Positions 52,128 to 63,411 of a stretch of DNA of 64,000 bases are shown here, one piece after another (the stretch's first letter is position 1; every line of letters begins with the position of its first letter). This stretch comes from Coxiella-like endosymbiont (GTDB taxonomy: Bacteria > Pseudomonadota > Gammaproteobacteria > Coxiellales > Coxiellaceae): assembly GCF_024730665.1 (NCBI RefSeq), contig NZ_CP084737.1, forward strand, positions 186,001-250,000. Reading direction: 5' to 3'. Position numbers and translations under genes: made by a program. The notes beneath the pieces were generated by a model. The model saw only the letters and a program-made list of their open reading frames with translations. It was not told the DNA's origin and did no database searches.

Positions 52128-52661
52128 GTAGGCCCATAAGTGTTGTGAACGGTGTTAATACAAGCTTATTTCTTGCTGTTTCTGAATTTAGAAGCAGATG
52201 CTTGGGAGCAGTCCTTGTCAATTCGTTAAGGGATTAATGACAACCGGTTGGAGGAAGTAACTCTCTTGTCAAATCGATCGATAAAGGTGTTTCCTGTGGG
52301 TGTTTTATTCTAAACGAATCAACATTGGTAGATCTTTAGGTATTTTTATGCGAAGTTATAGCATTAAAAAGAACTCTCCAACTTTATCAGCAGTTTAGTA
52401 ATAGGAGAGTAAAGATGTGATTGAGAAGAGTCATGTGCTGCAAAGAATCCAGATAGAACTTAAAAAAATCTTCTTCCTAATCCTAAAAATTGAAAGTATA
52501 AGATATGCGCGCAATAAAATTAAATGATATACTACTTTTTCCGTCCTACACTAGAATGCTACATTGTTAGAATACTCCCTTGAAATCCAAAACACCGTCC
52601 CCACTTACTTTCTTATGGAAAAGAAGGCAACCTTAGAATCTTATTTTTGAGAGGAAAGAGA
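52128..52661. other. spacer between grpE and dnaK
   Basis: About 530 bp without a gene. Its only recognised element is the heat-shock type promoter before dnaK. Confidence 0.55.
52579..52607 (+). promoter_or_regulatory. putative sigma32 heat-shock promoter of dnaK
   Basis: CTTGAAA at 52579-52585 and CCCCACTTA at 52599-52607 are 13 bp apart, close to the E. coli sigma32 consensus (CTTGAAA, CCCCATnTA). The element is 54 bp before the dnaK ATG. Confidence 0.75.
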
Positions 52662-54634
52662 ATGGCAACTATCGGTATTGACTTAGGCACTACAAACTCC
52701 TGCATCGCGTTGATGGAGGGCGGAAAAGTGCGTGTGATTGAAAACTCCGAAGGCTCTCGTACCACGCCGTCGATTGTCGCCTATACAAAAGATGGTGAGA
52801 TATTGGTGGGGGCATCGGCAAAACGCCAAGCAGTAACCAATCCCGATAGGACTTTGTTTGCCATCAAACGATTAATCGGTCGTCGTTTTGACGACAGCAT
52901 TGTGCAAAAAGATATTAAGATGGTGCCTTACAAGATTGTCAAAGCGAATAATGGTGATGCTTGGGTAGAAATCACCAGTAAGAATGGAAAAGCCGAAAAA
53001 TTAGCACCTCCCCAAATTTCAGCACAAGTTTTAATAAAGATGAAAAAGACAGCTGAAGATTACCTTGGTCATGAAGTTAAAGATGCAGTGATCACTGTGC
53101 CTGCTTATTTTAATGATTCCCAACGACAAGCCACCAAAGACGCTGGCAAAATTGCGGGTCTTGACGTCAAACGGATTATCAACGAACCCACCGCGGCCGC
53201 TTTGGCCTATGGTATAGACAAGAACAAAGGTGATCGTAAAATTGCGGTTTATGATTTAGGAGGCGGTACATTCGATATTTCTATTATCGAAATTGCCGAG
53301 GTGGATGGCGAGCACCAATTTGAGGTATTAGCCACCAATGGTGATACATTCTTAGGTGGTGAAGATTTTGATTTACGCTTAATTGAATATTTAGCCAGTG
53401 AATTCAAAAAAGATGCAGGTATTGATTTACACAGCGACCCCTTAGCTCTGCAACGTCTAAAAGAGGCAGCAGAAAAAGCGAAAATTGAACTCTCTTCAAG
53501 TCAGCAAACTGATGTGAATTTGCCATACATTACGGCGGATGCTTTTGGCCCAAAACACTTAAATATCCGTGTTACCCGTACGAAACTCGAATCGCTTGTC
53601 GAAGATTTGATTGAGGGTACGATTGAGCCGTGTAAAACTGCCATTAAAGACGCGGGACTCAAGGTTTCTGAAATCGATGACGTGATTTTAGTGGGCGGCC
53701 AAACCCGTATGCCTAAAGTGCAAGAAGCTGTAAAAGATTTCTTTGGGAAGGAGGCACGCAAAGACGTAAACCCTGATGAAGCTGTTGCAATTGGCGCTGG
53801 AATTCAAGGAGCTGTTTTATCGGGACAGGTAAAAGATGTATTGTTGCTCGATGTCACACCGTTATCTTTGGGAATTGAGACTTTTGGTGGTGTGATGACA
53901 AAGCTTATCCAAAAAAACACTACGATTCCAACTAAAGCAAACCAAGTATTCTCAACGGCCGAAGATAGCCAAACAGCCGTTACTGTACACGTATTGCAAG
54001 GGGAGCGTGAAATGGCATCAGCGAATAAATCACTGGGTCGATTTGATCTCACTGATATTCCGCCAGCGCCTCGTGGTGTACCGCAAATTGAAGTGACTTT
54101 TGATATCGATGCAAATGGTATTTTACATGTGTCCGCAAAAGACAAAGCGACTGGAAAAGAACAATCGATTGTTATTAAAGCATCGAGTGGTTTGTCTGAA
54201 GAAGAAGTGCAAAAAATGGTGAAAGACGCGGAAGCGCATAAAGATGTCGATCGTCAATTCCATGACTTGGTTAATGCACGAAACCAGGCAGACGCCATGA
54301 TTCACGCTACAGAAAAATCTATGAAGGATCTCGGTGGTGAAATCACTTCAGAGGAAAAGGACACCATTGTAAAGGTCATAGAGGAACTTAAAGAAGCGAT
54401 GAAAGGCAATGGGAAAGAAGCTATTGAAGAAAAAATAAAGGCATTGACGGAACATTACTCGAAACTGGCTGGGCGTGTTTATGCAAAAAAAGGGGGGCCA
54501 CAGCATCAGGTGTGTCTAGTTCCGAGGCTACTGCTGGAAGCGAAACTGAGGTCAAAGATGGAAAGAAAGAAGATGTCGTCGATGCGGAGTTTGAAGAAAT
54601 TAAGGATGAAAAGAAAAAAGACGAAGAGAAATGA
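52662..54634 (+). CDS. dnaK: chaperone DnaK (Hsp70), frameshifted C-terminal tail
   Basis: Hsp70 chaperone. The ATPase domain starts [18 protein letters not shown], with [14 protein letters not shown] and [12 protein letters not shown], then the substrate-binding domain ([20 protein letters not shown]) and lid. As given, the last 60 or so residues after YAKKGG are a basic, non-family tail ending at 54689. One added base in the A7-G6 tract (54485-54497) restores [16 protein letters not shown] and the typical acidic end [18 protein letters not shown], stopping at 54634 with 657 residues. The chaperone core is unaffected either way. dnaJ follows after 123 bp. Confidence 0.95.
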
Positions 54635-54757
54635 CAATCCTCGTCATTCCTCCGAAAACGGAAATTCAGGATCTCTCCAGTGTCGTTAATTATTTCCATT
54701 CGATCCTAACCGCGGCGTGGAGTGACGAGCTTAAAAATCTGGAAAACGAAAATAGTC

Positions 54758-55903
54758 ATGCCATCAAAACGCGATTACTACGAAGTCCTCAGCCTCAGCC
54801 GAAATGCGACCGAAGCTGAAGTAAAAAAGGCTTTTCGCCGTTTAGCTATGAAATACCATCCCGATCGCAATCCAGGCGATAAAAATGCTGAAATGAAATT
54901 CAAGGAAGTACGAGAGGCTTATGAAGTGCTTTCTGATTCTCGCAAGCGAACCTCCTACGATCAATTTGGCCACGCTGGCGTCGAACAACCGTTTGGTGTG
55001 GGAGGCGGCGGTGGAGGTCAGAGTAGTGGATTTGGTTTTGGAGATCTAGGCGATATTTTTGGTGATATATTTGGAGATATTTTCGGTGGTGCCCGTGGGC
55101 AATCCCAAGAGCAACGTGGAGGATCAGATCTCGCGTATGATTTAGTCCTATCGCTTGAAGAAGCCGTTCACGGTATTACTCAGACTATAAAAGTTCCTAC
55201 ATGGATGAAGTGTGATATCTGCAATGGTAAAGGTGCTAAAAAAGGAAGTGAGCCGGTTCGCTGTCAACGGTGTGGCGGAACAGGTCAAATGCGTATGAAA
55301 CATGGTTTCTTACAAGTACAACAAACTTGTTCTATTTGTCGAGGCATAGGGCAGGTTATTAAAAATCCTTGTCTCGATTGTCAAGGACAAGGCCGCCGTC
55401 GGCAAACGAAAACCTTATCTGTTAAAATTCCCCCTGGTGTTGATTCAGGAGATCGTATTCGGTTAGCGGGCAAAGGGGAAGCAGGATTATTTGGAGGTCC
55501 TCCAGGCGATTTATATGTTCAGATCCGAGTCAAATCACATCCTATTTTTCATCGGGAAGGAAACGATTTGCATTCGGAGGTTCCGATCAGCTTTGTAACT
55601 GCTGCGCTAGGTGGCACAGTGGAGATTCCAACGCTTGATGGTACCGTTAAACTAACTATCCCTGCTGAGACGCAAACTGGAAAACAATTCCGCTTACGCG
55701 GAAGAGGTGTAAAAGCTCTTCGCATTGGCACTGTTGGCGATTTAATTTGTCACATCACCATCGAAACCCCGATAAAATTAAGCTTTGAACAAAAAGAATC
55801 GCTTAAACAATTTGAAGACCTGCTAAAAAAAGATGAAAAAAACCATAGCCCATGCACTCGCAGTTGGTTTGATAGCGTAAAAGATTTTTTTACGGCTAAA
55901 TAA
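54758..55903 (+). CDS. dnaJ: chaperone DnaJ (Hsp40)
   Basis: DnaK co-chaperone. The J domain has HPD at 34-36 in [12 protein letters not shown]; the glycine-rich linker follows with repeated GDIFGDIFG; then four zinc repeats [32 protein letters not shown] and the C-terminal substrate domains. 381 residues. The ATG at 54758 ([11 protein letters not shown]) is chosen because J domains begin there. Intact, and part of the dnaK-dnaJ unit. Confidence 0.96.
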   Translation: MPSKRDYYEVLSLSRNATEAEVKKAFRRLAMKYHPDRNPGDKNAEMKFKEVREAYEVLSDSRKRTSYDQFGHAGVEQPFGVGGGGGGQSSGFGFGDLGDIFGDIFGDIFGGARGQSQEQRGGSDLAYDLVLSLEEAVHGITQTIKVPTWMKCDICNGKGAKKGSEPVRCQRCGGTGQMRMKHGFLQVQQTCSICRGIGQVIKNPCLDCQGQGRRRQTKTLSVKIPPGVDSGDRIRLAGKGEAGLFGGPPGDLYVQIRVKSHPIFHREGNDLHSEVPISFVTAALGGTVEIPTLDGTVKLTIPAETQTGKQFRLRGRGVKALRIGTVGDLICHITIETPIKLSFEQKESLKQFEDLLKKDEKNHSPCTRSWFDSVKDFFTAK

Positions 55904-56232
55904 TAAAAACGAAAGAATGATCTTCAGCTCATTATAAATTCGATCAATTTGAGTAGTCTTATTAAGTTTAGGAGAAAGTTCTGATGCCATAATATTTTCA
56001 ATTTACTTTAATCGTTCCTCAGTCTAATTAATTACGCGACTTGATCTCGATAGGCCAAAATTTTTACGGAGCATATAGTCTAATGTCAAACTCCTTTTAT
56101 AGGCAGGGAGAGATTTATGCCAATTAGGATGTTTGACTACTCAAAATTTTTTCTTCCCATTTTCTCCAGAATCGCTTATCCTGGGGCATATTTTATATCT
56201 TGGATTTCTAAATAAGAGGTACTTTTGCTACG
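55904..56232. other. spacer at the usual dapB position
   Basis: In related bacteria dapB often lies between dnaJ and carA. These 330 bp show no DapB motif and no open frame. A weak direct repeat-like, AT-rich spacer is all that is seen. Confidence 0.5.
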
Positions 56233-57393
56233 ATGGGTGATTTAAATCTACTCAATAAGCGAAAGCCGGCGGTTTTAGCATTAGCTGATGGCAGTTTCTT
56301 TTTTGGCAATTCTATTGGAACTGAAGGGAGCACGGTGGGAGAAGTGATCTTTAATACCACTATGACAGGTTACCAAGAAATTTTGACCGATCCCTCTTAC
56401 GCAGAACAAATTGTTACTTTCACCTATCCGCATATTGGCAACGTAGGTGTTAATTCTAACGATCTAGAATCTTATAAAATTTGGGCAGCTGGCCTCATCA
56501 TTCGTGAATTGTCTCCTACTGTTAGCAACTGGCGCGCAGAACAATCACTAGATGATTATTTAAAAGCAGAAAGAGTAGTGGCTATCGCTGGTGTTGATAC
56601 ACGACGTTTAACTCGTCTAATTCGTGAACAAGGGGCATTACATGGTTGCATCATAGTATCTGAGAAGATAGACGCTTGCGAAGCGCTTCAACGAGCGCGT
56701 GCTTATGCTGGCTTAAAAGGGAAGGATCTCTCTAAATCCGTTTCGACAATAGAAGTAAAAGCATGGATTGGGGGAACTCTGGATCTTGCCTCTACAGGAA
56801 AAGCACTACTGAAAAACCAATATCATGTGTTAGTTTATGATTATGGCTTGAAGCAGCAAATCGTGCGATTGCTTACTGATATGGGTTGCTTAGTGACTAT
56901 TGTGCCTGCGCAAACCTCTGTAGAAACAGTACTTAATCTAAAACCAAATGGTGTGGTATTGTCCAACGGACCAGGAGATCCTGCGGCTTGTGGTTATGCC
57001 ATCGCAACCGTCCGGCAGTTTTTAGAAAAAGAGATTCCTCTCTTAGGTATTTGTTTAGGCTTCCAATTATTGGCGTTAGCATGCGGCGGAAGAACGGAAA
57101 AAATGAAATTAGGCCATCATGGAGCGAATCATCCCGTTCAAAACACAACGAATGGTCGTATTTTTATTACCAGTCAAAATCATAGTTTTTCGCTGAATGA
57201 AATAGATTTACCAGAAATATTGCGAGTAACCTATCGCTCTTTATTTGATGGAACACTACAAGGAATTGCGCATAAAACTAAACCTGCAATTGCTTTTCAG
57301 GGGCATCCAGAAGCTAGTCCAGGACCTCAAGATATGCGGTGGATTTTTGAAGATTTTATTCAGTTGATGAAATGCCGAAAAGAACAGATATAA
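56233..57393 (+). CDS. carA: carbamoyl phosphate synthase small subunit
   Basis: Glutaminase subunit that feeds ammonia to CarB for arginine and pyrimidine synthesis. The N-terminal domain has [33 protein letters not shown]-type sequence. The class I glutamine amidotransferase domain has the nucleophile in [15 protein letters not shown] and the His-Glu pair in GHPEASPGP. 386 residues. It overlaps carB by 22 bp. Confidence 0.96.
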   Translation: MGDLNLLNKRKPAVLALADGSFFFGNSIGTEGSTVGEVIFNTTMTGYQEILTDPSYAEQIVTFTYPHIGNVGVNSNDLESYKIWAAGLIIRELSPTVSNWRAEQSLDDYLKAERVVAIAGVDTRRLTRLIREQGALHGCIIVSEKIDACEALQRARAYAGLKGKDLSKSVSTIEVKAWIGGTLDLASTGKALLKNQYHVLVYDYGLKQQIVRLLTDMGCLVTIVPAQTSVETVLNLKPNGVVLSNGPGDPAACGYAIATVRQFLEKEIPLLGICLGFQLLALACGGRTEKMKLGHHGANHPVQNTTNGRIFITSQNHSFSLNEIDLPEILRVTYRSLFDGTLQGIAHKTKPAIAFQGHPEASPGPQDMRWIFEDFIQLMKCRKEQI

Positions 57394-60300
57394 AAAGTAT
57401 ATTAATTATCGGGTCAGGTCCCATTATAATTGGACAGGCTTGTGAATTTGATTATTCAGGAACTCAGGCTTGCCGTGCCTTGCGCGAAGAAGGATATCGC
57501 GTCATTTTAGTGAATTCTAATCCAGCGACGATCATGACTGATCCAGATATTGCCGATGCTACTTATATCGAACCTGTTTATTGGGAAACAATTGCGAAAA
57601 TTATCAAAAAAGAAAACCCAGATACCTTATTGCCAACTATGGGTGGACAAACCGGATTAAATTGTGCACTTGATTTGGTACGCGAGGGCATTTTGACAGA
57701 ACACAATGTGGAATTAATTGGTGCTTCCCGCGAATCTATTGATAAAGCTGAAGATCGCGCCTTATTTCAAAAAGCCATGGAGAAAATTAGTTTAAAAACG
57801 CCACGATCGGGTCTTGCTCATTCGATGGAAGAGGCCTGGAAAATTTTAGGCAAGGTTGGATTTCCTGCGATTATTCGTCCTTCATTTACGTTGGGTGGAA
57901 GTGGGGGCGGCATCGCATATAATCGTGATGAATTTCTGGAAATTTGCATGCGCGGTCTAGAATTATCTCCCACGACAGAAATATTAATCGATGAATCTAT
58001 TGTAGGATGGAAAGAATTTGAGTTAGAAGTCGTACGCGATAAAGAAGACAATTGCATTATTGTTTGTAGTATAGAAAATCTCGATCCCGTCGGTATTCAC
58101 ACGGGTGATTCCATTACAGTGGCTCCTGCTCAAACGTTGACTGACAAAGAATATCAACAAATGCGTGACGCCGCGATCGCGATCTTACGTGAAATTGGTG
58201 TAGAAACTGGTGGCTCTAACGTACAATTTGCAATTAATCCTGACGATGGTCGTTTGATTGTTATTGAAATGAACCCGCGCGTATCACGTTCGTCCGCATT
58301 AGCTTCTAAAGCTACAGGATTTCCTATTGCAAAAATAGCTGCAAAATTAGCCGTCGGATATACTTTAGATGAATTACAAAATGAAATTACTGGCGGCCGT
58401 ATGCCGGCATCGTTTGAACCCACCATTGATTACGTCGTCACTAAAATTCCGCGATTCAACTTAGAAAAATTTCAACCAGCAGTGCCACGTTTAACTACAC
58501 AAATGAAATCTGTCGGTGAGGTGATGGCTATTGGCCGTACTTTTCAAGAATCACTACAAAAGGCTATTCGTGGTTTAGAAATTGGGGTTTTTGGATTAGA
58601 GCCAAAAATAAGAATTGAAACTCTGGAAATTAAGGATACGCTTCGTGAACAAATTAAAAAAGAATTACGTTTTGCCGGACCCGATCGATTATGGTTTATT
58701 GCCGATGCGTTTAGAATGGGTTTTAGTGTAGACCAAGTTCATGATGATAGTAAAATCGATCGTTGGTTTTTAGTACAAATTGAAGAACTTGTCCGACTAG
58801 AAAAAATAGTATCGGGTAAATCGCTGAAAAAGTTATCTCATGATGAATTTTTTCATTTAAAACGCAAAGGATTTTCGGATAAGCGTTTAGCTCAATTATT
58901 AAAGACTACCGAAAAACAAGTGCGTCGCTATCGGCATAAATTAAAAATTCATCCTGTCTATAAACGCGTGGATACTTGCGCTGCGGAATTTGCAACTGAC
59001 ACTGCCTATCTTTATTCCACTTATGAAGAAGAAAATGAATGTGAACCGACCAAAAGAAATAAAATAATGGTTCTGGGAAGTGGGCCCAATCGGATTGGGC
59101 AAGGGATCGAATTTGATTATTGCTGTGTTCATGCCGCATTAGCCATGCGAGAGCTTGGCTATGAAAGCATTATGGTGAATTGTAATCCCGAAACCGTTTC
59201 GACCGACTTCGATATTTCTGATCGATTATATTTTGAGCCGTTAACTTTAGAAGATGTTTTGGAAATCGTTGCCATTGAAAAACCTAAAGGTGTTATTGTA
59301 CAACTTGGCGGGCAAACACCTCTAAAATTAGCAAAAGCGTTGGCAAAGGTGCGTGTGCCTATTATTGGTACAAGTCCAGATTCTATTGATCGCGCTGAAG
59401 ATCGCGAGCGTTTCCAGACTCTTATTCAACAATTAGGGCTGCAACAACCGCCCAATGGTATTGTTCGGAGTGTTGAAGAGGGGATGCGTTTGGCAAACGT
59501 TTTTGCTTATCCACTTATTGTTCGTCCTTCTTATGTTTTAGGAGGAGAGACTATGAAAGTAATTTATAGTAAAAAGAATTGGTTCGCTATATTACCAAGG
59601 ATGTCATCTTTTCTAAAGACGAACCATTATTGCTAGATCGTTTTTTAGATGATGCCATTGAAGTTGATATCGATGCGATATGTGACGGTAAAGACATTCT
59701 TATTGGCGGCATCTTAGAACACATCGAACAAGCGGGTGTTCATTCCGGGGATTCTTCGTGTACTTTCCCCCGCATAGCTTAAGCCAAGAAATTCAAAATC
59801 GATTGCGAGAGCAAGTGCGCTTAGTTGCTAAAGAACTCGAGGTCGTTGGATTAATTAACGTCCAATTTGCGATTCAAGGAGATGAAATCTATATCCTTGA
59901 GGTGAATCCACGTGCCTCCCGTACCGTCCCTTTTGTTGCTAAAGCAACAGGCTTACCGTTGTCAAAAATAGCTGCGAGATGTATGGTTGGCATCTCTTTG
60001 AAGGAACAAGGTTATACGACGGAATGTATCCCCCTTATTTTGCAGTGAAAAAACCGGTTTTTCCTTTTAACAAATTTCCTGGAGTCGACCCTATTTTAGG
60101 CCCTGAAATGCGTTCAACGGGTGAAACTATGGGTATTGCTGAAAATCTAGGTCATGCTTTTGCAAAAGGGCAATTGAGTGGCGGAGATATTCTTCCTTCC
60201 AGCGGTAAAGCATTTATTAGCGTTCGTGACGCAGACAAAGGGCGTATACTCAAAGTGGCGAAAGCCTTAGTCGACCTGGGATTTGAAGTGGTATCTACAC

Positions 60301-60608
60301 GTGGAACCACAAAAGTTTTACAGGCAGCTGGGATTCCCTGTACTCTCGTCAAGAAAGTTACTGAAGGACGTCCTAACATTCTCGACATGATTAAAAATGA
60401 CCAAATTAGCTTTATCATCAATACAACTGAAGGTGAACAAGCCATAGAAGATTCTTATACCATCCGTGTCAGCGCGGTCCAACACAAAGTCTGTTATACC
60501 ACTACCATGTCAGGGGGTGAGGCCACTGTTTTAGCTCTTCAAGCACAAGGTTCCAGTGATGTTTATCGACTCCAAGATTTACACCAGCGCTGCACCAAAC
60601 AACCTTGA
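57372..60608 (+). pseudogene. carB: carB, carbamoyl phosphate synthase large subunit, three frameshifts
   Basis: Large subunit with two ATP-grasp halves. The first half shows [37 protein letters not shown] and [18 protein letters not shown]; the second shows [37 protein letters not shown] and [18 protein letters not shown]; the C-terminal MGS-like domain contains AKALVDLGFEVVSTRGT. Three breaks, each fixed by one base, lie in A5 (59571-59575), C5 (59767-59771) and C5 (60030-60034). The restored protein is 1079 residues, full length. All breaks fall in the last third. It overlaps carA and precedes greA by 46 bp. Confidence 0.92.
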
Positions 60609-60654
60609 CACCTTAGCTTAGTGTGATTGAGTAAGGCGGATATGAGGCCAGACA

Positions 60655-61134
60655 ATGAAAACGATAGCTCCCATCACGATTAACGGCATTACCAAACTAC
60701 GATTAGAACTTGAGCATTTAAAAATAGTAGAACGTCCGAAGATTATTATGGCTATTGCTGAAGCACGTGCCCATGGTGATCTTAAGGAAAATGCTGAATA
60801 TCATGCTGCCCGTGAACGCCAATCCTTCCTCGAAGGTCGGATCATGGAAATCGAAAAAACATTAGAAAATTGTCAAGTTATTGATATATCTAAAGTCTTT
60901 AATGAAGGAAAAGTCATTTTCGGTTCAACGGTCACCTTATTGAATTTAAAAACGCAAACTCAGGTCACTTATCAAATTGTAGGAATTGATGAAGCTAATC
61001 TAAAAGAAAATAAAATCTCTGTCACTTCCCCAATAGCGCGTGCCCTGATCGGCAAATATGCTGAAGAAGTCGTTGAAGTCAATACTCCTTTAGGATCGGT
61101 AAAATATGAAATTGTGGATGTAGAATATCTTTAA
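60655..61134 (+). CDS. greA: transcription elongation factor GreA
   Basis: Stimulates transcript cleavage by stalled RNA polymerase. The 159-residue protein has the N-terminal coiled coil with [28 protein letters not shown] (acidic tip DLKENAEY) and a C-terminal FKBP-like domain with GSTVTLLN and [10 protein letters not shown]. It follows carB in the conserved carA-carB-greA order. Confidence 0.96.
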   Translation: MKTIAPITINGITKLRLELEHLKIVERPKIIMAIAEARAHGDLKENAEYHAARERQSFLEGRIMEIEKTLENCQVIDISKVFNEGKVIFGSTVTLLNLKTQTQVTYQIVGIDEANLKENKISVTSPIARALIGKYAEEVVEVNTPLGSVKYEIVDVEYL

Positions 61135-61815
61135 TGCTAGTGTAAATTCACTTAAAAAAGAAAGTATGATTATAAAAAAATAAGGCATATAAAAGTCCAC
61201 GATGAAAAAAATCGAGATTTTAATTTGGTAACAGGGCATACTCACTTTACGAAACTTTTTATGAGGGATTGTACTATGACGGCAATCAATTTTAGGGAGT
61301 GAAAGCATCTTTTGAGCGGTGATCATCTGAAAAGCAAATTGCGTTTAGGATACTAAAAAAGAAAATCTAGGAACAGTTGAAAGCAGCAAAAAATAATAAA
61401 TCGATACCAATAAGATGCAAACCCATTACTCATCAAAATGACATATCGTCAAGTGGGGGGTACCTTAACTTTTAAAAAGACCGCTCTCCCCTGCCCGCGC
61501 GGGCGGGGAGAGCGAAGACGTTGCTAAGGTGTCTATTAACAAAATTTATATAATTCCATTATAAAATCCAGCCCTAAAATTTTTCTATCAAACAAGTAAA
61601 ATGGTAGCGAGTTTGATTGCTCAAAGTGCCAACGCCAATATGATAAGCTTGTCATCCATGTATAATCAACCCAATTTTTAACGCTTTTTTGTTGATATTT
61701 TGGTAATTTTTTGTAAAGAATCGTGAGACAAGCAACACTATCGATGCCAATGCAATCTCAAGAATAGTGGAAATAATCAAACTTGAGAGAATTTCCATGA
61801 TTCCTGAGATGAAAA
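61135..61815. other. 0.7-kb gene-free stretch with a GC-rich hairpin
   Basis: Convergent spacer between greA and the redoxin gene. Only the hairpin at 61482-61514 is notable. Confidence 0.5.
61482..61514. repeat. GC-rich 33-nt hairpin
   Basis: CGCTCTCCCC (61482-61491) pairs with GGGGAGAGCG (61505-61514); inside, after one bulged T at 61492, GCCCGC pairs with GCGGGC (61493-61504). Sixteen base pairs, nearly all GC in the core, in an AT-rich genome. No T-run follows on the plus strand. Confidence 0.75.
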
Positions 61816-62373
61816 CTATTTTTTCCATTTTATATTACAGCCTTGACTAGCTTTTTGATCAGGGTTTATGGGTTTTCCAGCAAGAAGGTTATCGAGCGCG
61901 CAGCATAAATCTTCGCCTGTTACCGGCACGTTTCGACCGGGGCTCGAAGCATCGAAACGGCCACGATAAACGCAAGCGAGATTTTTGTCGTAAATATAAA
62001 AATCAGGCGTACATGCAGCCCGGTAAGCTTTTGCAACTTCTTGAGTTTCATCAAAAAGGTAAGGAAAGGAATAACCAAGCCTTTTTGCAACCTCCTTCAT
62101 TTTTTCAGGAGAATCTTCCGGATAATTTTTGATATCATTGGAATTAATAGCAATAAATTGAATGCCATCAGATTGATATTTTCTAGCAACTTCAGCTAGT
62201 TTTCGCTGAATATGCTGGACGAAAGGACAGTGATTACAAATAAACATAATCACCGTTGCTTTATCTGATTTTAATTGGTCAAGTGACATTATTTTGCCGC
62301 TCACCGCATCGGATAATTTAAACTGAGGTGCTTTTGTCTTCAAGTGAATCATTGTGGAAGGGGTTAATACCAT
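61816..62373 (-). CDS. thioredoxin-like redoxin (AhpC/TSA superfamily) with CNHCP motif
   Basis: A 185-residue redoxin with APQFKLSDAVSG at the N-terminus, the redox motif ICNHCPF (Cys46, Cys49), INSNDIKNYPEDSPEKM and YRAACTPDFYIYDKN containing the cis-proline region. This composition matches a family of cytosolic thioredoxin-fold proteins with a CNHCP active site whose substrate is not established. A strong AAAGGAG precedes the ATG. No signal peptide is seen. Confidence 0.85.
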   Translation of the reverse strand: MVLTPSTMIHLKTKAPQFKLSDAVSGKIMSLDQLKSDKATVIMFICNHCPFVQHIQRKLAEVARKYQSDGIQFIAINSNDIKNYPEDSPEKMKEVAKRLGYSFPYLFDETQEVAKAYRAACTPDFYIYDKNLACVYRGRFDASSPGRNVPVTGEDLCCALDNLLAGKPINPDQKASQGCNIKWKK

Positions 62374-62478
62374 GATTTTCTCCTTTAATTTTGTTGTTAC
62401 CTTATAACTTCAACCGCTTTTAGCTGAATCAGTAATTGTTTTTTATCGATCATGTTCGATTAAATTTGCAGGGATGAG

Positions 62479-62985
62479 CTAAGAATCTTCTATGCACACC
62501 ACCTTTAACGAAACATAATCCTGCATATTTTCCTGATTAATGCTGATAGTTGGGCAAAATCGCATTTCTGGAAACATGCTGAAGAAACTGCGCAAAGTTT
62601 TCATTCCGCTGTTTAAAATAGCCGGAGCAAATTCAATGAGCAAAAAACTATGTTGGACTCCTAATGATAATTCAGATGGAATTTTAATCGCGGGCATGGG
62701 GCATATGTATATATAAGGGATACTTATTTTTAACGCAGCAGTAATCAATTTAGAGGAAATGCCACAAATCATTGCAAAATCAGCACCCGCTATACCCGCT
62801 ATATATTCGGATAATTTATTTCTTATCGTTTGAATAACACGAAGAAAAACGGATGCGCGTAACGCGATTTTAAGCGTTTTCACACTACCATCAATCAACT
62901 CTGTAGCGAGAAGCATGGCATGCTTAATGTCATTTAGTTCGATGACAGGAGCAATAGAAACGCGCGCAAGAATATCTATATCCAT
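62479..62985 (-). CDS. degenerate KDPG aldolase (Eda-like), catalytic residues missing
   Basis: The 168-residue protein aligns along its length with 2-keto-3-deoxy-6-phosphogluconate aldolase: ILARVSIAPVIELNDIKHA, LKIALRASVFLRVIQTI, SELSLGVQ and MRFCPTISINQENMQDYVSLK. The family needs a Glu in VLEVTLR and a Schiff-base Lys in FKFFPAE. Here the matching positions read LKIALR and IEFAPAI, so both are gone, and the GAGTVL segment is deleted with about 15 residues. The enzyme cannot work as an aldolase in the known way. It is probably a decaying gene whose frame is still open. Confidence 0.72.
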   Translation of the reverse strand: MDIDILARVSIAPVIELNDIKHAMLLATELIDGSVKTLKIALRASVFLRVIQTIRNKLSEYIAGIAGADFAMICGISSKLITAALKISIPYIYICPMPAIKIPSELSLGVQHSFLLIEFAPAILNSGMKTLRSFFSMFPEMRFCPTISINQENMQDYVSLKVVCIEDS

Positions 62986-63411
62986 TTGCCATCAGATTGT
63001 AATACTTAACCGCGCATTAGCACAAGAGTAAAGGTTGCTTCTTAGTCTTATACCTGCTGACTTATCGATAGTGCGCAGGTTGCCATAGTTCTCTTCTGCC
63101 TGAGAAAGGTTATCTCAATGTAAAAGATAAACATGGTTTCAGCGTTGATTTTGAGAAAAACTCGTTATAAATATTTTTATGTCCGATAGTTATCTTTGGG
63201 CTTCTGAATAAAATGCAGAGAAATAAGATAAAAATACCTATTGCATTACATTAAATTAAAATTTAACCTAAAGACAAGATATTGCTCTGGTTCCTCTCTA
63301 AAAATGACGAAAATTTCGCCAGACGACTCGCTTACGATCGCCATTTCATGATTTCTTAATGGCAAAGAACTCAAATTTGTCGTTAAGACCCATTTGTTGA
63401 AGTGATTGTAT
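62986..63411. other. gene-free stretch
   Basis: About 430 bp between the Eda-like gene and the 3' end of the phosphofructokinase gene. No gene or RNA is recognised. Confidence 0.45.

Noticed and set aside
53501-54145. Antisense frames across dnaK
   Set aside because: Long antisense frames are expected opposite a conserved, biased gene such as dnaK.
61482-61514. Rho-independent terminator of greA
   Set aside because: No T-run follows the stem on the plus strand, and it is about 350 bp after the stop codon.
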